Assembly: GCF_036240795.1 (NCBI RefSeq)
Contig: NZ_CP108454.1
Span: 2,976,001-3,040,000, forward strand
Length of the DNA: 64,000 nt
Direction of reading: 5' to 3'
Origin: Streptomyces sp. NBC_01268
Lineage (GTDB): Bacteria > Actinomycetota > Actinomycetes > Streptomycetales > Streptomycetaceae
Part shown: in pieces, positions 8,981 through 16,249 of the stretch
Position numbering within the stretch: the stretch's first letter is position 1
Layout of the letters: each line of letters begins with the position of its first letter
Made by a program: the position numbers and the translations under genes
The notes under the pieces: model-generated
What the model saw: only the letters and a program-made list of their open reading frames with translations
What the model was told of the DNA's origin: nothing
The model's database searches: none

Positions 8981-9553
8981 TCAAGCGGTGCGCGCGGCCG
9001 CGTCCAGCCCCGTAGCCGCCAGGACCGCGTCCACGGTCTCCTCGACCGTCTGTTCCGCGTTGTCGATCCAGACGCCCTCGCCGGTCAGCTCCTCGCGCAT
9101 GGCCTCGTCGAGGAAGGCCCAGTTGGTCGTGAGCTTCTTGTGGCGCGCGTTGTTGCGCTCCCAGGCCTTCTCCGGGCCGGGGGCCAGGACCACCACGTGG
9201 AGCGGGCCGGCCGTCACGTGGGCGCGGTAGAAGTCGAGGTGGGAGCGGCGCACGACCACGTCGTCCAGGACGGGCAGGAAGCCCGCGGTGACGAAACTGT
9301 CCGCCAGCAGGCAGCCGTTGCGGGCACGCAGCAGGATCTGCCGGTCCGCCTCCGGGTCGCCGTCCGGGGTGGGCCAGTGGCAGCCCTGGACGATCAGCTC
9401 CTGGAGGTGGTCGACCTCGATGTGCGCGGACCGCTCGAACCGGGCCGCGAGGGCCGCCGCGACGGTGCTCTTGCCACTGCCCGGGATGCCGACGAGGAGG
9501 AGGGCTCCGGGGGCGGGGGCGGGGCTGTCGACGGTGACGTTCTCGAAGGTCAT
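8981..9553 (-). CDS. P-loop kinase-like ATPase
   Basis: A 190-residue protein with a Walker A GIPGSGKST (about 23-31) near the N-terminus and a fold length typical of small nucleotide or small-molecule kinases (zeta toxin/chloramphenicol phosphotransferase-like). LVVGIPGS-type P-loops followed by HIEVDHLQELI suggest a substrate-binding Asp/His pair. No signal peptide is visible. The ATG at 9553 overlaps the stop of the upstream EamA exporter gene by four bases (ATGA), so the two are co-translated. The substrate is unknown. A kinase coupled to an exporter could be part of a small-molecule resistance unit, but nothing in the sequence proves it. Confidence 0.8.
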   Translation of the reverse strand: MTFENVTVDSPAPAPGALLLVGIPGSGKSTVAAALAARFERSAHIEVDHLQELIVQGCHWPTPDGDPEADRQILLRARNGCLLADSFVTAGFLPVLDDVVVRRSHLDFYRAHVTAGPLHVVVLAPGPEKAWERNNARHKKLTTNWAFLDEAMREELTGEGVWIDNAEQTVEETVDAVLAATGLDAAARTA

Positions 9554-10512
9554 GCACGCTCTTTCGGTACGGAGGGGGCGAGGTCCTCGACTGAGGGCAC
9601 GTGCACGTTACGTGCCGGAGCCCCCGCCGCACCAGCGGTTTGTGCGCCCGGCCGCCTTCCGGGGCTCACCGAGGCCAGGGCCACTCCCCCGACCAGGAGC
9701 GCCGCCGCGCACCACCGCAGCGGGCTCACCGACTCGCCCAGGAAGAGAGCGGCGGAGCTCATCCCGAAGACCGGGACCAGGAGGGAGAAGGGTGCCACCG
9801 AGGACGCCGGATGACGGCGGAGGAGCCAGCCCCAGGCCCCGAAGCCGAAGACGGTCGTGATCCAGGCGACGTAGACGATCACGCCCGCACCGGCCGGGTC
9901 CAGGGCGCGGAGCGCCGCCAGGTCCCGGTCCGGGCCTTCGAGGAGCAGGGAGAGGGCGAGCAGCGGCAGGACGGGCACGGTGCTGACCCAGACCATGAAG
10001 TTGAGGGCGTCGGGCGGGGCGGCCTTGCGGGTGAGGACGTTGGAGACGCCCCAGCACGCGGCGGCGGCGACGATCAGGGCGAAGCCCGTGAGGGAGGCGC
10101 CCGAGGCGCCCTCGTCGACGGCGGCGACGCCGATGCCGGCCAGGGCGACGCCCATGCCCAGCAGCTTGACCCGTCCCGGGCGTTCGCCGAGCGCGAGGAA
10201 GGCGAACAGGGCGGTGAAGACGGCCTGCACCTGGAGGACCAGGGAGGACAGGCCGGCCGGCGCGCCGAGGTCCATGCCGGTGAAGAGCAGTCCGAACTTG
10301 GCCACGCCGAGGACCAGGCCCACGCCCACGATCCACTTCCACGCCACCTTGGGGCGCCCGACGAAGAAGACCGCGGGGAGGGCGGCGACGAGGAAGCGGA
10401 GGGCGGAGAAGAGCAGCGGCGGGAAGTGGTCGAGGCCGATCTCGATGACGACGAAGTTGACTCCCCAGACGGCGGCGACCAGGGCGGCGAGGGCGAGGTG
10501 GGCAGGGCGCAT
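9550..10512 (-). CDS. EamA/DMT-superfamily membrane exporter
   Basis: A 320-residue drug/metabolite transporter with about ten membrane spans in two EamA repeats. WGVNFVVIEIGLDHFPP near the N-terminus and GEsvSPLRW in the second half are typical EamA features. The C-terminal 35 residues are polar and probably cytoplasmic. The ATG at 10512 is used; a GTG 15 bases upstream is also possible. It overlaps the downstream kinase start and diverges from a LysR-type regulator, the common arrangement of LysR-controlled exporters. The transported compound (an amino acid or small metabolite is usual) cannot be read from sequence. Confidence 0.9.
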   Translation of the reverse strand: MRPAHLALAALVAAVWGVNFVVIEIGLDHFPPLLFSALRFLVAALPAVFFVGRPKVAWKWIVGVGLVLGVAKFGLLFTGMDLGAPAGLSSLVLQVQAVFTALFAFLALGERPGRVKLLGMGVALAGIGVAAVDEGASGASLTGFALIVAAAACWGVSNVLTRKAAPPDALNFMVWVSTVPVLPLLALSLLLEGPDRDLAALRALDPAGAGVIVYVAWITTVFGFGAWGWLLRRHPASSVAPFSLLVPVFGMSSAALFLGESVSPLRWCAAALLVGGVALASVSPGRRPGAQTAGAAGAPARNVHVPSVEDLAPSVPKERA

Positions 10513-10559
10513 ACGGACGAGGATCACCCGGCCGGACCGTGTAGCACCAGCACGGATTC

Positions 10560-10595
10560 CTTCATGGTTGGATGAAGCATCGCTACATCCGGATG
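10560..10595. promoter_or_regulatory. Candidate LysR operator cluster between eamA-type and lysR-type genes
   Basis: Two dyads lie together. CTTCAT-N6-ATGAAG (10560-10577) has the interrupted symmetry of a LysR T-N11-A box, and CATCCGGATG (10586-10595) is a perfect 10-bp palindrome. GGATG-N11-CATCC links them. They lie in the divergent spacer between the exporter (start 10512) and the regulator (start 10698), where LysR proteins normally bind. Function is inferred from position and symmetry. Confidence 0.55.
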
Positions 10596-10666
10596 CGCCG
10601 CCCAGCCCACGGCCGGGTGGCGGTCGGCGGGAGCGCCCACGCTCCACGGCCCAGGTTCCACGCCAT

Positions 10667-10687
10667 GCCCCACGCCCCACGCCCCAC
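10667..10687 (+). repeat. Three tandem GCCCCAC heptamers
   Basis: Three exact head-to-tail copies of GCCCCAC sit immediately 5' of the GGAGG of the lysR-type gene. They may be simple slippage products. They support the reading that the GC-rich segment upstream of 10698 is leader rather than coding sequence. Confidence 0.7.
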
Positions 10688-10697
10688 GGAGGCTCCC

Positions 10698-11609
10698 GTG
10701 CTCGATCTCGGACGTCTGCGCGCCCTGCACGCCGTCGCCGTCCACGGCAGCGTCGGCGCGGCCGCCGCGGCCCTCGGCTACACGCCCTCGGCCGTCTCGC
10801 AGCAGATCGCCAAGCTGGAGCGGGAGACCCGCACGACCCTGCTCGAACGCAGCGGCCGGGGCGTCCGGCTCACCGACGATGCCCGGCAACTGGCCGACAC
10901 CGCACAGCAGTTGATGTCCCTGGTGGAGGAGGCCGAGGTCCGCCTGGAGGAGCGCCGGGGGCTGCCCGCCGGGCGGCTCACCATCGGCTGCTTCGCGAGC
11001 GCGGCGCGCGGTCTGATGCCCGGGGCGCTCGCCGATCTGGCCCGCCGCCACCCGGAGCTGGACGTGCGCCTGTCGGAGGTGGACCCGCACCTCTCCGTCG
11101 ACCTGGTCGCGCGGGGCGTGATCGACCTGGCCGTCGCGCACGACTGGGACATCGCCCCGCTGCCCGTACCGCCCGGCGTGGAGCAGGCGGTGATCGGCGA
11201 CGACCGGTGCGACGTCCTCGTGCCGCGGGAGCATCCGCTGGCGGCGCGGGAGTCGGTGCGCCGCGAGGACCTGACCCGGGAGCGGTGGATCACCCAGCCG
11301 CCGGGGACGGTGTGCCACGACTGGCTGATGCGGACGCTGCGGGCGACCGGCTGCGAGCCCCTGATCGCCCATCAGGCGGAGGAGAACCACACCCAGGTCG
11401 CCCTGGTGGCCGCCGGGCTCGGGGTAGCCCTCGTGCCGCGCCTGGGTCGCGGGGCGCTGCCTCCGGAGGTGGCCCCGGTGCACCTCGATCCGGTCCCGAC
11501 GCGGCGGCTGCGGGCGCTGTGGCGGTCCGGGGCGGCGCGGCGGCCCGCGATCACCGAGACCGTCCGCACGCTCCAGGAGCTGTGGCCCGAGGTGGCGTCG
11601 GCGGCCTGA
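10698..11609 (+). CDS. LysR-family transcriptional regulator
   Basis: A 303-residue regulator, the usual LysR length. The N-terminal winged helix is LRALHAVAVHGSVGAAAAAL followed by GYTPSAVSQQIAKLE, and the C-terminal half is a two-lobed effector domain. The GTG at 10698 is chosen because GGAGG lies five bases upstream and the protein then starts at the normal LysR position. An upstream in-frame ATG at 10572 would add 42 low-complexity residues and lies inside the presumed operator. It is divergent from the EamA exporter, which it probably activates when a toxic or excess metabolite is present. The effector is unknown. Confidence 0.92.
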   Translation: MLDLGRLRALHAVAVHGSVGAAAAALGYTPSAVSQQIAKLERETRTTLLERSGRGVRLTDDARQLADTAQQLMSLVEEAEVRLEERRGLPAGRLTIGCFASAARGLMPGALADLARRHPELDVRLSEVDPHLSVDLVARGVIDLAVAHDWDIAPLPVPPGVEQAVIGDDRCDVLVPREHPLAARESVRREDLTRERWITQPPGTVCHDWLMRTLRATGCEPLIAHQAEENHTQVALVAAGLGVALVPRLGRGALPPEVAPVHLDPVPTRRLRALWRSGAARRPAITETVRTLQELWPEVASAA

Positions 11610-11781
11610 GCGCGCGCCGGGCGGGGCGGCACGGGGCGCGAAGGGCGGCATAAGCACTACAACCACACGCGTTTCTTGTGCGGGTCCTTGACCTGGCAGT
11701 TACTTTCCGGCTATCCGTGACTCCTTGGAAGTTTCCTTCACTCTTCCTCCCACCACCCCGCACGGCCGGAAGGAGCATCAG

Positions 11782-13629
11782 TTGCACCACCGCGCCCCCT
11801 CACCCGAGCCCTCCCCCGTCCCGTCCCGCCGGACCCTCCTCACGGTGACCGCCGCGGCCGCGGCCGCCGCCGTCACGGGCGTGACCGTCCCGGTCGCCCA
11901 CGCCGACGAGCGGCGCCACGGCGACCGCGCCCTCCAGGGCCTGATCTCCCGGATGTCCCTGGAGGAGAAGGTCGGCCAGCTCTTCGTCATGAGGGTGTAC
12001 GGGCACTCCGCCACCACCCCCGACCAGGCCGACGTCGACGCCAACCTCAAGGAGATCGGCGTCCGCACCGCCGCCGAGCTCGTCGAGCGCTACCACGTCG
12101 GCGGCATCATCTACTTCGCCTGGGCGCACAACACCCGCGACCCGCACCAGATCGCCGAGCTCTCCAACGGCATCCAGCGGGCCGCCCTCGCCCAGGACAC
12201 CCCGGTCCCGCTCCTCCTGTCGACCGACCAGGAGCACGGGATCGTCGCCCGGATCGGCAAGCCCGCCACCCTGCTGCCCGGCGCCATGGCGCTCGGCGCG
12301 GGCGGCTCGCACGAGGACGCCCACTCGGCCGGCCGGATCGCGGGCGCCGAACTCGCCGCCCTCGGCATCCGGCAGGACTACGCGCCGGTCGCCGACGTCA
12401 ACGTCAACCCGGCCAACCCGGTCATCGGCGTCCGCTCCTTCGGCGCCGACCCCGAAGCGGTCGCGGGCCTGGTCGCCGCCCAGGTCAAGGGCTACCAGCG
12501 GGCCGGGGTCGCGGCGACCTCGAAGCACTTCCCGGGCCACGGCGACACGGCCGTCGACAGCCACAACGGGCTGCCCGTCATCACCCACACCGCCGAGCAG
12601 TGGGCAGCCACGGACGCACCGCCGTTCCGGGCCGCGATCCGCGCCGGCATCGAGTCGATCATGACGGCCCACATCGTGGTCCCCGCGCTCGACCCGAGCG
12701 GCGACCCGGCGACCCTGTCCCGGCCGATCCTCACCGGCATCCTGCGCGAGCGGCTCGGCTTCGACGGCGTGGTGGTCACCGACTCCCTCAGCATGGAGGG
12801 CGTGCGCACCAAGTACGGCGACGAGCGCGTCCCCGTCCTCGCCCTCAAGGCGGGCGCCGACCAGCTGCTCAACCCGCCGAACCTGGACGTGGCCTGGAAC
12901 GCGGTCCTGAAGGCCGTCCAGGACGGCGAGCTGACCGAGGCGCGGCTCGACGAATCGATCCTGCGGATCCTGCGGCTGAAGGCGCGGGTGGGTCTGCTCG
13001 ACGACCCGTACGTCACCTCCACCGGGGTGGACCGGACCGTCGGCACCCGGGCCCACCTGGCCCGCGCCGACCGGATCGCGGAGCGCACCACGACCCTGGT
13101 GGTGAACGAGGAGGGCTTCCTCCCGCTGAGCCGCCGCACCCACCCGAAGGTGCTCGTCGTCGGCGCCGACCCGGCCTCGCCGTCCGCCAGCACCGGTCCG
13201 CCGACCGCCGTCCTCGCCGCCGCCTTCACCGAACTCGGCTACACGGCACGGGCGTTGTCCACCGGCAGCGCGCCGACCCCGGCGCTGATCGAGCAGGCGG
13301 TGGCGGCCGCGGCCGGACAGGACGTCGTCGTCGTCGGCACGTACAACCTCACCCCGACCACCAGCCAGCTCACCCTGCTGGCACGGCTCACGGCGACCGG
13401 GGTGCCGGTGGTGACGATCGCGCTCCGCAACCCGTACGACGCCGCCCGGAGCACCGGACAGCGCGCCGTCCTCGCCACGTACTCCTGGACGGACGTCGAA
13501 CTCCGCGCCGCCGTACGGGTGATCACGGGCCGGGCGAAGCCGCGCGGGCGGCTGCCCGTCGCCGTGCAGAGCGCCCAGGATCCGTCCCAGGTGCTCTACC
13601 CGATCGGCCACGGGCTCACCTACCGCTGA
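11782..13629 (+). CDS. Secreted glycoside hydrolase family 3, beta-N-acetylhexosaminidase (NagZ-like)
   Basis: A 615-residue GH3 enzyme expected to release GlcNAc from chitin or peptidoglycan fragments outside the cell. A twin-arginine signal (SRRTLLTVTAAAAAAAVTG, cleavage after AHA) is followed by the catalytic barrel. KHFPGHGDT with a following DSH (from about residue 248) is the NagZ-type His/Asp signature. The nucleophile Asp is in VVTDSLSMEGV (about residue 334). The C-terminal sandwich domain ends YPIGHGLTYR. The TTG at 11782 is chosen because AAGGAG lies six bases upstream and it keeps the Tat signal near the N-terminus. A TTGACC at 11688 is a possible -35 element. It ends at the terminator at 13670. 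Confidence 0.92.
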   Translation: MHHRAPSPEPSPVPSRRTLLTVTAAAAAAAVTGVTVPVAHADERRHGDRALQGLISRMSLEEKVGQLFVMRVYGHSATTPDQADVDANLKEIGVRTAAELVERYHVGGIIYFAWAHNTRDPHQIAELSNGIQRAALAQDTPVPLLLSTDQEHGIVARIGKPATLLPGAMALGAGGSHEDAHSAGRIAGAELAALGIRQDYAPVADVNVNPANPVIGVRSFGADPEAVAGLVAAQVKGYQRAGVAATSKHFPGHGDTAVDSHNGLPVITHTAEQWAATDAPPFRAAIRAGIESIMTAHIVVPALDPSGDPATLSRPILTGILRERLGFDGVVVTDSLSMEGVRTKYGDERVPVLALKAGADQLLNPPNLDVAWNAVLKAVQDGELTEARLDESILRILRLKARVGLLDDPYVTSTGVDRTVGTRAHLARADRIAERTTTLVVNEEGFLPLSRRTHPKVLVVGADPASPSASTGPPTAVLAAAFTELGYTARALSTGSAPTPALIEQAVAAAAGQDVVVVGTYNLTPTTSQLTLLARLTATGVPVVTIALRNPYDAARSTGQRAVLATYSWTDVELRAAVRVITGRAKPRGRLPVAVQSAQDPSQVLYPIGHGLTYR

Positions 13630-13669
13630 CGGCGGCGGACAGCGCCCGCCGGCCGGCCCGGAACGGGCG

Positions 13670-13708
13670 TGAGCCGGCACCCCCCGTACACGGCGGGGTG
13701 CCGGCTCA
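13670..13708. terminator. Bidirectional hairpin terminator
   Basis: A 14-bp perfect stem (TGAGCCGGCACCCC with its complement) and an 11-base loop sit between the convergent GH3 gene (ends 13629) and the S37 peptidase gene (ends 13726). The symmetrical position serves both. Confidence 0.85.
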
Positions 13709-13725
13709 GGCCGTACGGCACGGGA

Positions 13726-15171
13726 CTACGGGCGCAGGCCGTGCTCCCGGGTGGCGTCCTCGTCGACCGTCCGGTCGATGCGGGCGTCGAAGCGGGCCAG
13801 CGGCTTGGCCGCCTTCACGGCCGGGGCGTCGACACCGGCCCAGGCGAGGATGCGGGCGGTGGCGTTGGCCTTCTCGGCCTCGACCAGACCGGCCACGTTG
13901 GCACCGTGGTTGGCACCCGGCGCGACGTACACGTAGCTGTCGCGCGCACCCTTGCCGAGGTGGAAGGGCTCGGAGCCCCAGGGGTCGTTGCCGCCGTAGA
14001 CGAACAGCATCTTGTTCGCGTTCTTGCGGACCCACTGGTCCACGTCCCGCATGACCCACGGCTTGAACTTCATGGGGATCTCGCGCGGCACGAAGTTGCG
14101 GGCGGGCTGGTAGCCGTAGCGGCTCAGACCGGCCAGGTGCGGCTGCTTGATGCTGGGCGAGCCGAGCTCGGTCGCCGCCTGGTAGTAGTACGGGGTGTAC
14201 GTCTCCAGGCCCTGGTCGGTGTAGGCGGACCAGCCCGAGTAGGCGTCGATCGTCTCGTAGACGGTGTCGTCGCTCGCGGTCGCGGCGTCCGGGATCTGGT
14301 CGCAGACGTCCTGGCCGTAGTACTGCCAGAAGCCCCACACGAAGTCGAGGACGACGGCCTCGTAGGCCTTGTCGAGCGAGCCGATGGTGTCGAAGGTGGC
14401 GCCCTCGGACTTCGCCCAGGCCTCGTACTTCTTCTCCAGCGGCTCGCGGCGCACCAGCGCCTCGCGCTGGAGGTTGTTGAGGCGGTCGCGGCAGTCCTTG
14501 GTGCCGACCCGCTCGAAGAACCGGTCGTACGCCGAGTCCTCCTTGTCGACGACGTCGTTCGGGGCCACGTAGGCCACGACGCCGTCCATGTCACGCGGGT
14601 AGAAGCGCTCGTAGTAGGTGGCCGTCATGCCGCCCTTGGAGGCGCCGGTGGAGAGCCACTTCTTGCCGTAGACCGACTTCAGCGCGGTGAAGATGCGGTG
14701 CTGGTCGCTGGCGGCCTGCCAGATGTCCAGCTTCGACCAGTCGGCGGGCTGCGGCCGGGACGGCGTGAAGAACCGGTACTCCATGGAGATCTGGTTGCCG
14801 TCGATGATCCGGGTCGGCTCGGCCCGGCTCGGGGTGGTGCTGAGTCCGTAGCCGCTGGTGCGGAAGACGGTGGGGCGGTCCGTGTCCTTGTGCAGGACCG
14901 AGATCCGCTGCTGGAACGTGCCCGCCCAGGGGCGCCGGTGGTCGACCGGCTGCTCGTAGTTCAGGACGAAGAAGCGGTAGCCGGCGTACGGCTTCTCCTC
15001 GATCAGGCTCATCCCGGGTATCGCCAGGAGGCGGTCCTTGATGTCCGTGCTCTGCGCGTCGGCGACGGCGGTGCGGCCGGTCTCCGTGTCCGCGGCGGTG
15101 GCCACGCCCGTGGATCCGACGGTGCCTATGAGCACCGAAAGCGACACCAGCCATCTGAGCGACTTACGCAT
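13726..15171 (-). CDS. Secreted prolyl tri/tetrapeptidyl aminopeptidase, peptidase family S37
   Basis: A 481-residue extracellular serine peptidase that clips Pro-ended tri- or tetrapeptides from protein N-termini, the type known from S. mobaraensis. It has a Sec signal peptide (MRKSLRWLVSLSVLIGTVG, cleavage near TAADT), the nucleophile motif STGASKGGM (Ser about 178), and FVYGGNDPWG and GANHGANV blocks carrying the likely acid and His of the triad. The ATG at 15171 has GGAGG three bases upstream of it. It is monocistronic. Secretion fits a role in processing secreted proteases or in feeding on extracellular protein. Confidence 0.92.
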   Translation of the reverse strand: MRKSLRWLVSLSVLIGTVGSTGVATAADTETGRTAVADAQSTDIKDRLLAIPGMSLIEEKPYAGYRFFVLNYEQPVDHRRPWAGTFQQRISVLHKDTDRPTVFRTSGYGLSTTPSRAEPTRIIDGNQISMEYRFFTPSRPQPADWSKLDIWQAASDQHRIFTALKSVYGKKWLSTGASKGGMTATYYERFYPRDMDGVVAYVAPNDVVDKEDSAYDRFFERVGTKDCRDRLNNLQREALVRREPLEKKYEAWAKSEGATFDTIGSLDKAYEAVVLDFVWGFWQYYGQDVCDQIPDAATASDDTVYETIDAYSGWSAYTDQGLETYTPYYYQAATELGSPSIKQPHLAGLSRYGYQPARNFVPREIPMKFKPWVMRDVDQWVRKNANKMLFVYGGNDPWGSEPFHLGKGARDSYVYVAPGANHGANVAGLVEAEKANATARILAWAGVDAPAVKAAKPLARFDARIDRTVDEDATREHGLRP

Positions 15172-15258
15172 TCACCCTCCCCTTGGTTCACAACGGTGTC
15201 GTGAACCTAGCCGGGTCAACGTGCGGACCGCCAGACCTGGTTGGGCATTACATACGGT

Positions 15259-15684
15259 TCAGCACAGGATCCAGCCGGTCGCGACGGACCGGCCGTCGAT
15301 GGTGGCGGAGGCCTGCACGCAGCGGTTGAGGGCGTGCACCGTGACCGGCCCCGCCTGCCGGGCGAACCGGCCCGAGTTCACGGCGGCCCGTCCGCCGCGC
15401 GGCCGGAGCGACACCGTCATGGTCCTCGGGGCACCGGGCCGCTTGGCCACCGCGACGGCGCAGACGTACTGCCGGGTCCGGTAGAGCCGGAGCTCGCCGG
15501 TCGCGAACGCGACCGTACGGGTGGGGCGCCCGTGGCAGACGGAGGCGGCCTCCGCCGGAGCGGCGGCGGGCCCGGCGAGCACCAGGCCGCCGGTGGCGAG
15601 CAGCAGGGCGAGGACGTACCCGACGCACCTGGGAGGCAGGGAGAGTCGCCGTCTCGTCCCGGTCTTCCGGACCTCACCGCGCAT
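15259..15684 (-). CDS. Small secreted cysteine-containing protein
   Basis: A 141-residue protein with a basic N-terminus, a hydrophobic segment (YVLALLLATGGLVLAGPAAA) and a likely cleavage after AEAAS or APAEA. The mature part has four cysteines (VCHG, YVCAV, NRCVQ and a C-terminal WILC), suggesting two disulfides. I do not recognise the family; it resembles secreted Streptomyces proteins of spore-associated type. The ATG at 15684 is preferred because GGAAAGGGA lies about six bases upstream. In-frame ATGs at 15690 and 15720 are possible. It lies between the S37 peptidase and a small membrane protein gene on the same strand but well separated from both. Confidence 0.75.
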   Translation of the reverse strand: MRGEVRKTGTRRRLSLPPRCVGYVLALLLATGGLVLAGPAAAPAEAASVCHGRPTRTVAFATGELRLYRTRQYVCAVAVAKRPGAPRTMTVSLRPRGGRAAVNSGRFARQAGPVTVHALNRCVQASATIDGRSVATGWILC

Positions 15685-15748
15685 GCGCATCCCTTTCCCC
15701 TGCCCCTGTCGTACGTGCATACGACGCGGCGGGGGCCCGTTCGGTTGC

Positions 15749-16078
15749 CTACGCGAAGGTGGTGACGACCATCAGCAGGAAGACCAGCTCGGCGACGACC
15801 TGGGTGGCGAGGGCGGCCCGGCGGACCGGTTCCTTGGACGCGGCGAGCGCCACGACCAGGGCGACGACGGCGAGGCCGAGGCTTCCGGCGTACATCCAGC
15901 CGGGGTTGGAGCCGCAGTCCTCGGCATAGCCGACGCAACGGCCGGCGTGGTCCGCGCTGAGTGCGAGGATCCCGGCGAGAACGGTGGCGGGCACCAGCAG
16001 ACCGGCCGAGACCAGGGCCCAGACGCGGACGCGACGGCTGGGGGCGGGGACGGGAGCGGCGGGGACGGAGTTGCTCAT
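15749..16078 (-). CDS. Small integral membrane protein
   Basis: A 109-residue protein with three hydrophobic stretches that read as membrane spans: VWALVSAGLLVPATVLAGIL, WMYAGSLGLAVVALVVALAA and VVAELVFLLMVVTTFA. A short loop between the first two contains two cysteines (GRCVGYAEDCGSN). No known family was recognised. The start at 16078 (MSNSVPAAP) gives a normal short cytoplasmic N-terminus; in-frame ATGs lie at 16087 and 16120. It stands alone upstream of the secreted Cys protein gene and downstream of the ABC exporter gene. Function unknown. Confidence 0.7.
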   Translation of the reverse strand: MSNSVPAAPVPAPSRRVRVWALVSAGLLVPATVLAGILALSADHAGRCVGYAEDCGSNPGWMYAGSLGLAVVALVVALAASKEPVRRAALATQVVAELVFLLMVVTTFA

Positions 16079-16249
16079 ACCCCGCATCACATCGTGTCCC
16101 GGGCGCGTGCGCATGGGCACGGGTACTCATCTTGGGCCCGGAGGGGTACCCGGCCCGGGTCCGTGGGCCGCGCGACGGGGCCGACCGGCGACCGTCCCGG
16201 GGACGGCCAGCCGTCCCCGGGGGCCCTCAGCTCGGCTCCGCCCCCGCGC

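Noticed and set aside
10667..10687. CRISPR-like repeats (GCCCCAC units)
   Set aside because: The units are seven bases with no spacers and are a simple tandem duplication. No CRISPR array or cas gene was seen anywhere in the window.
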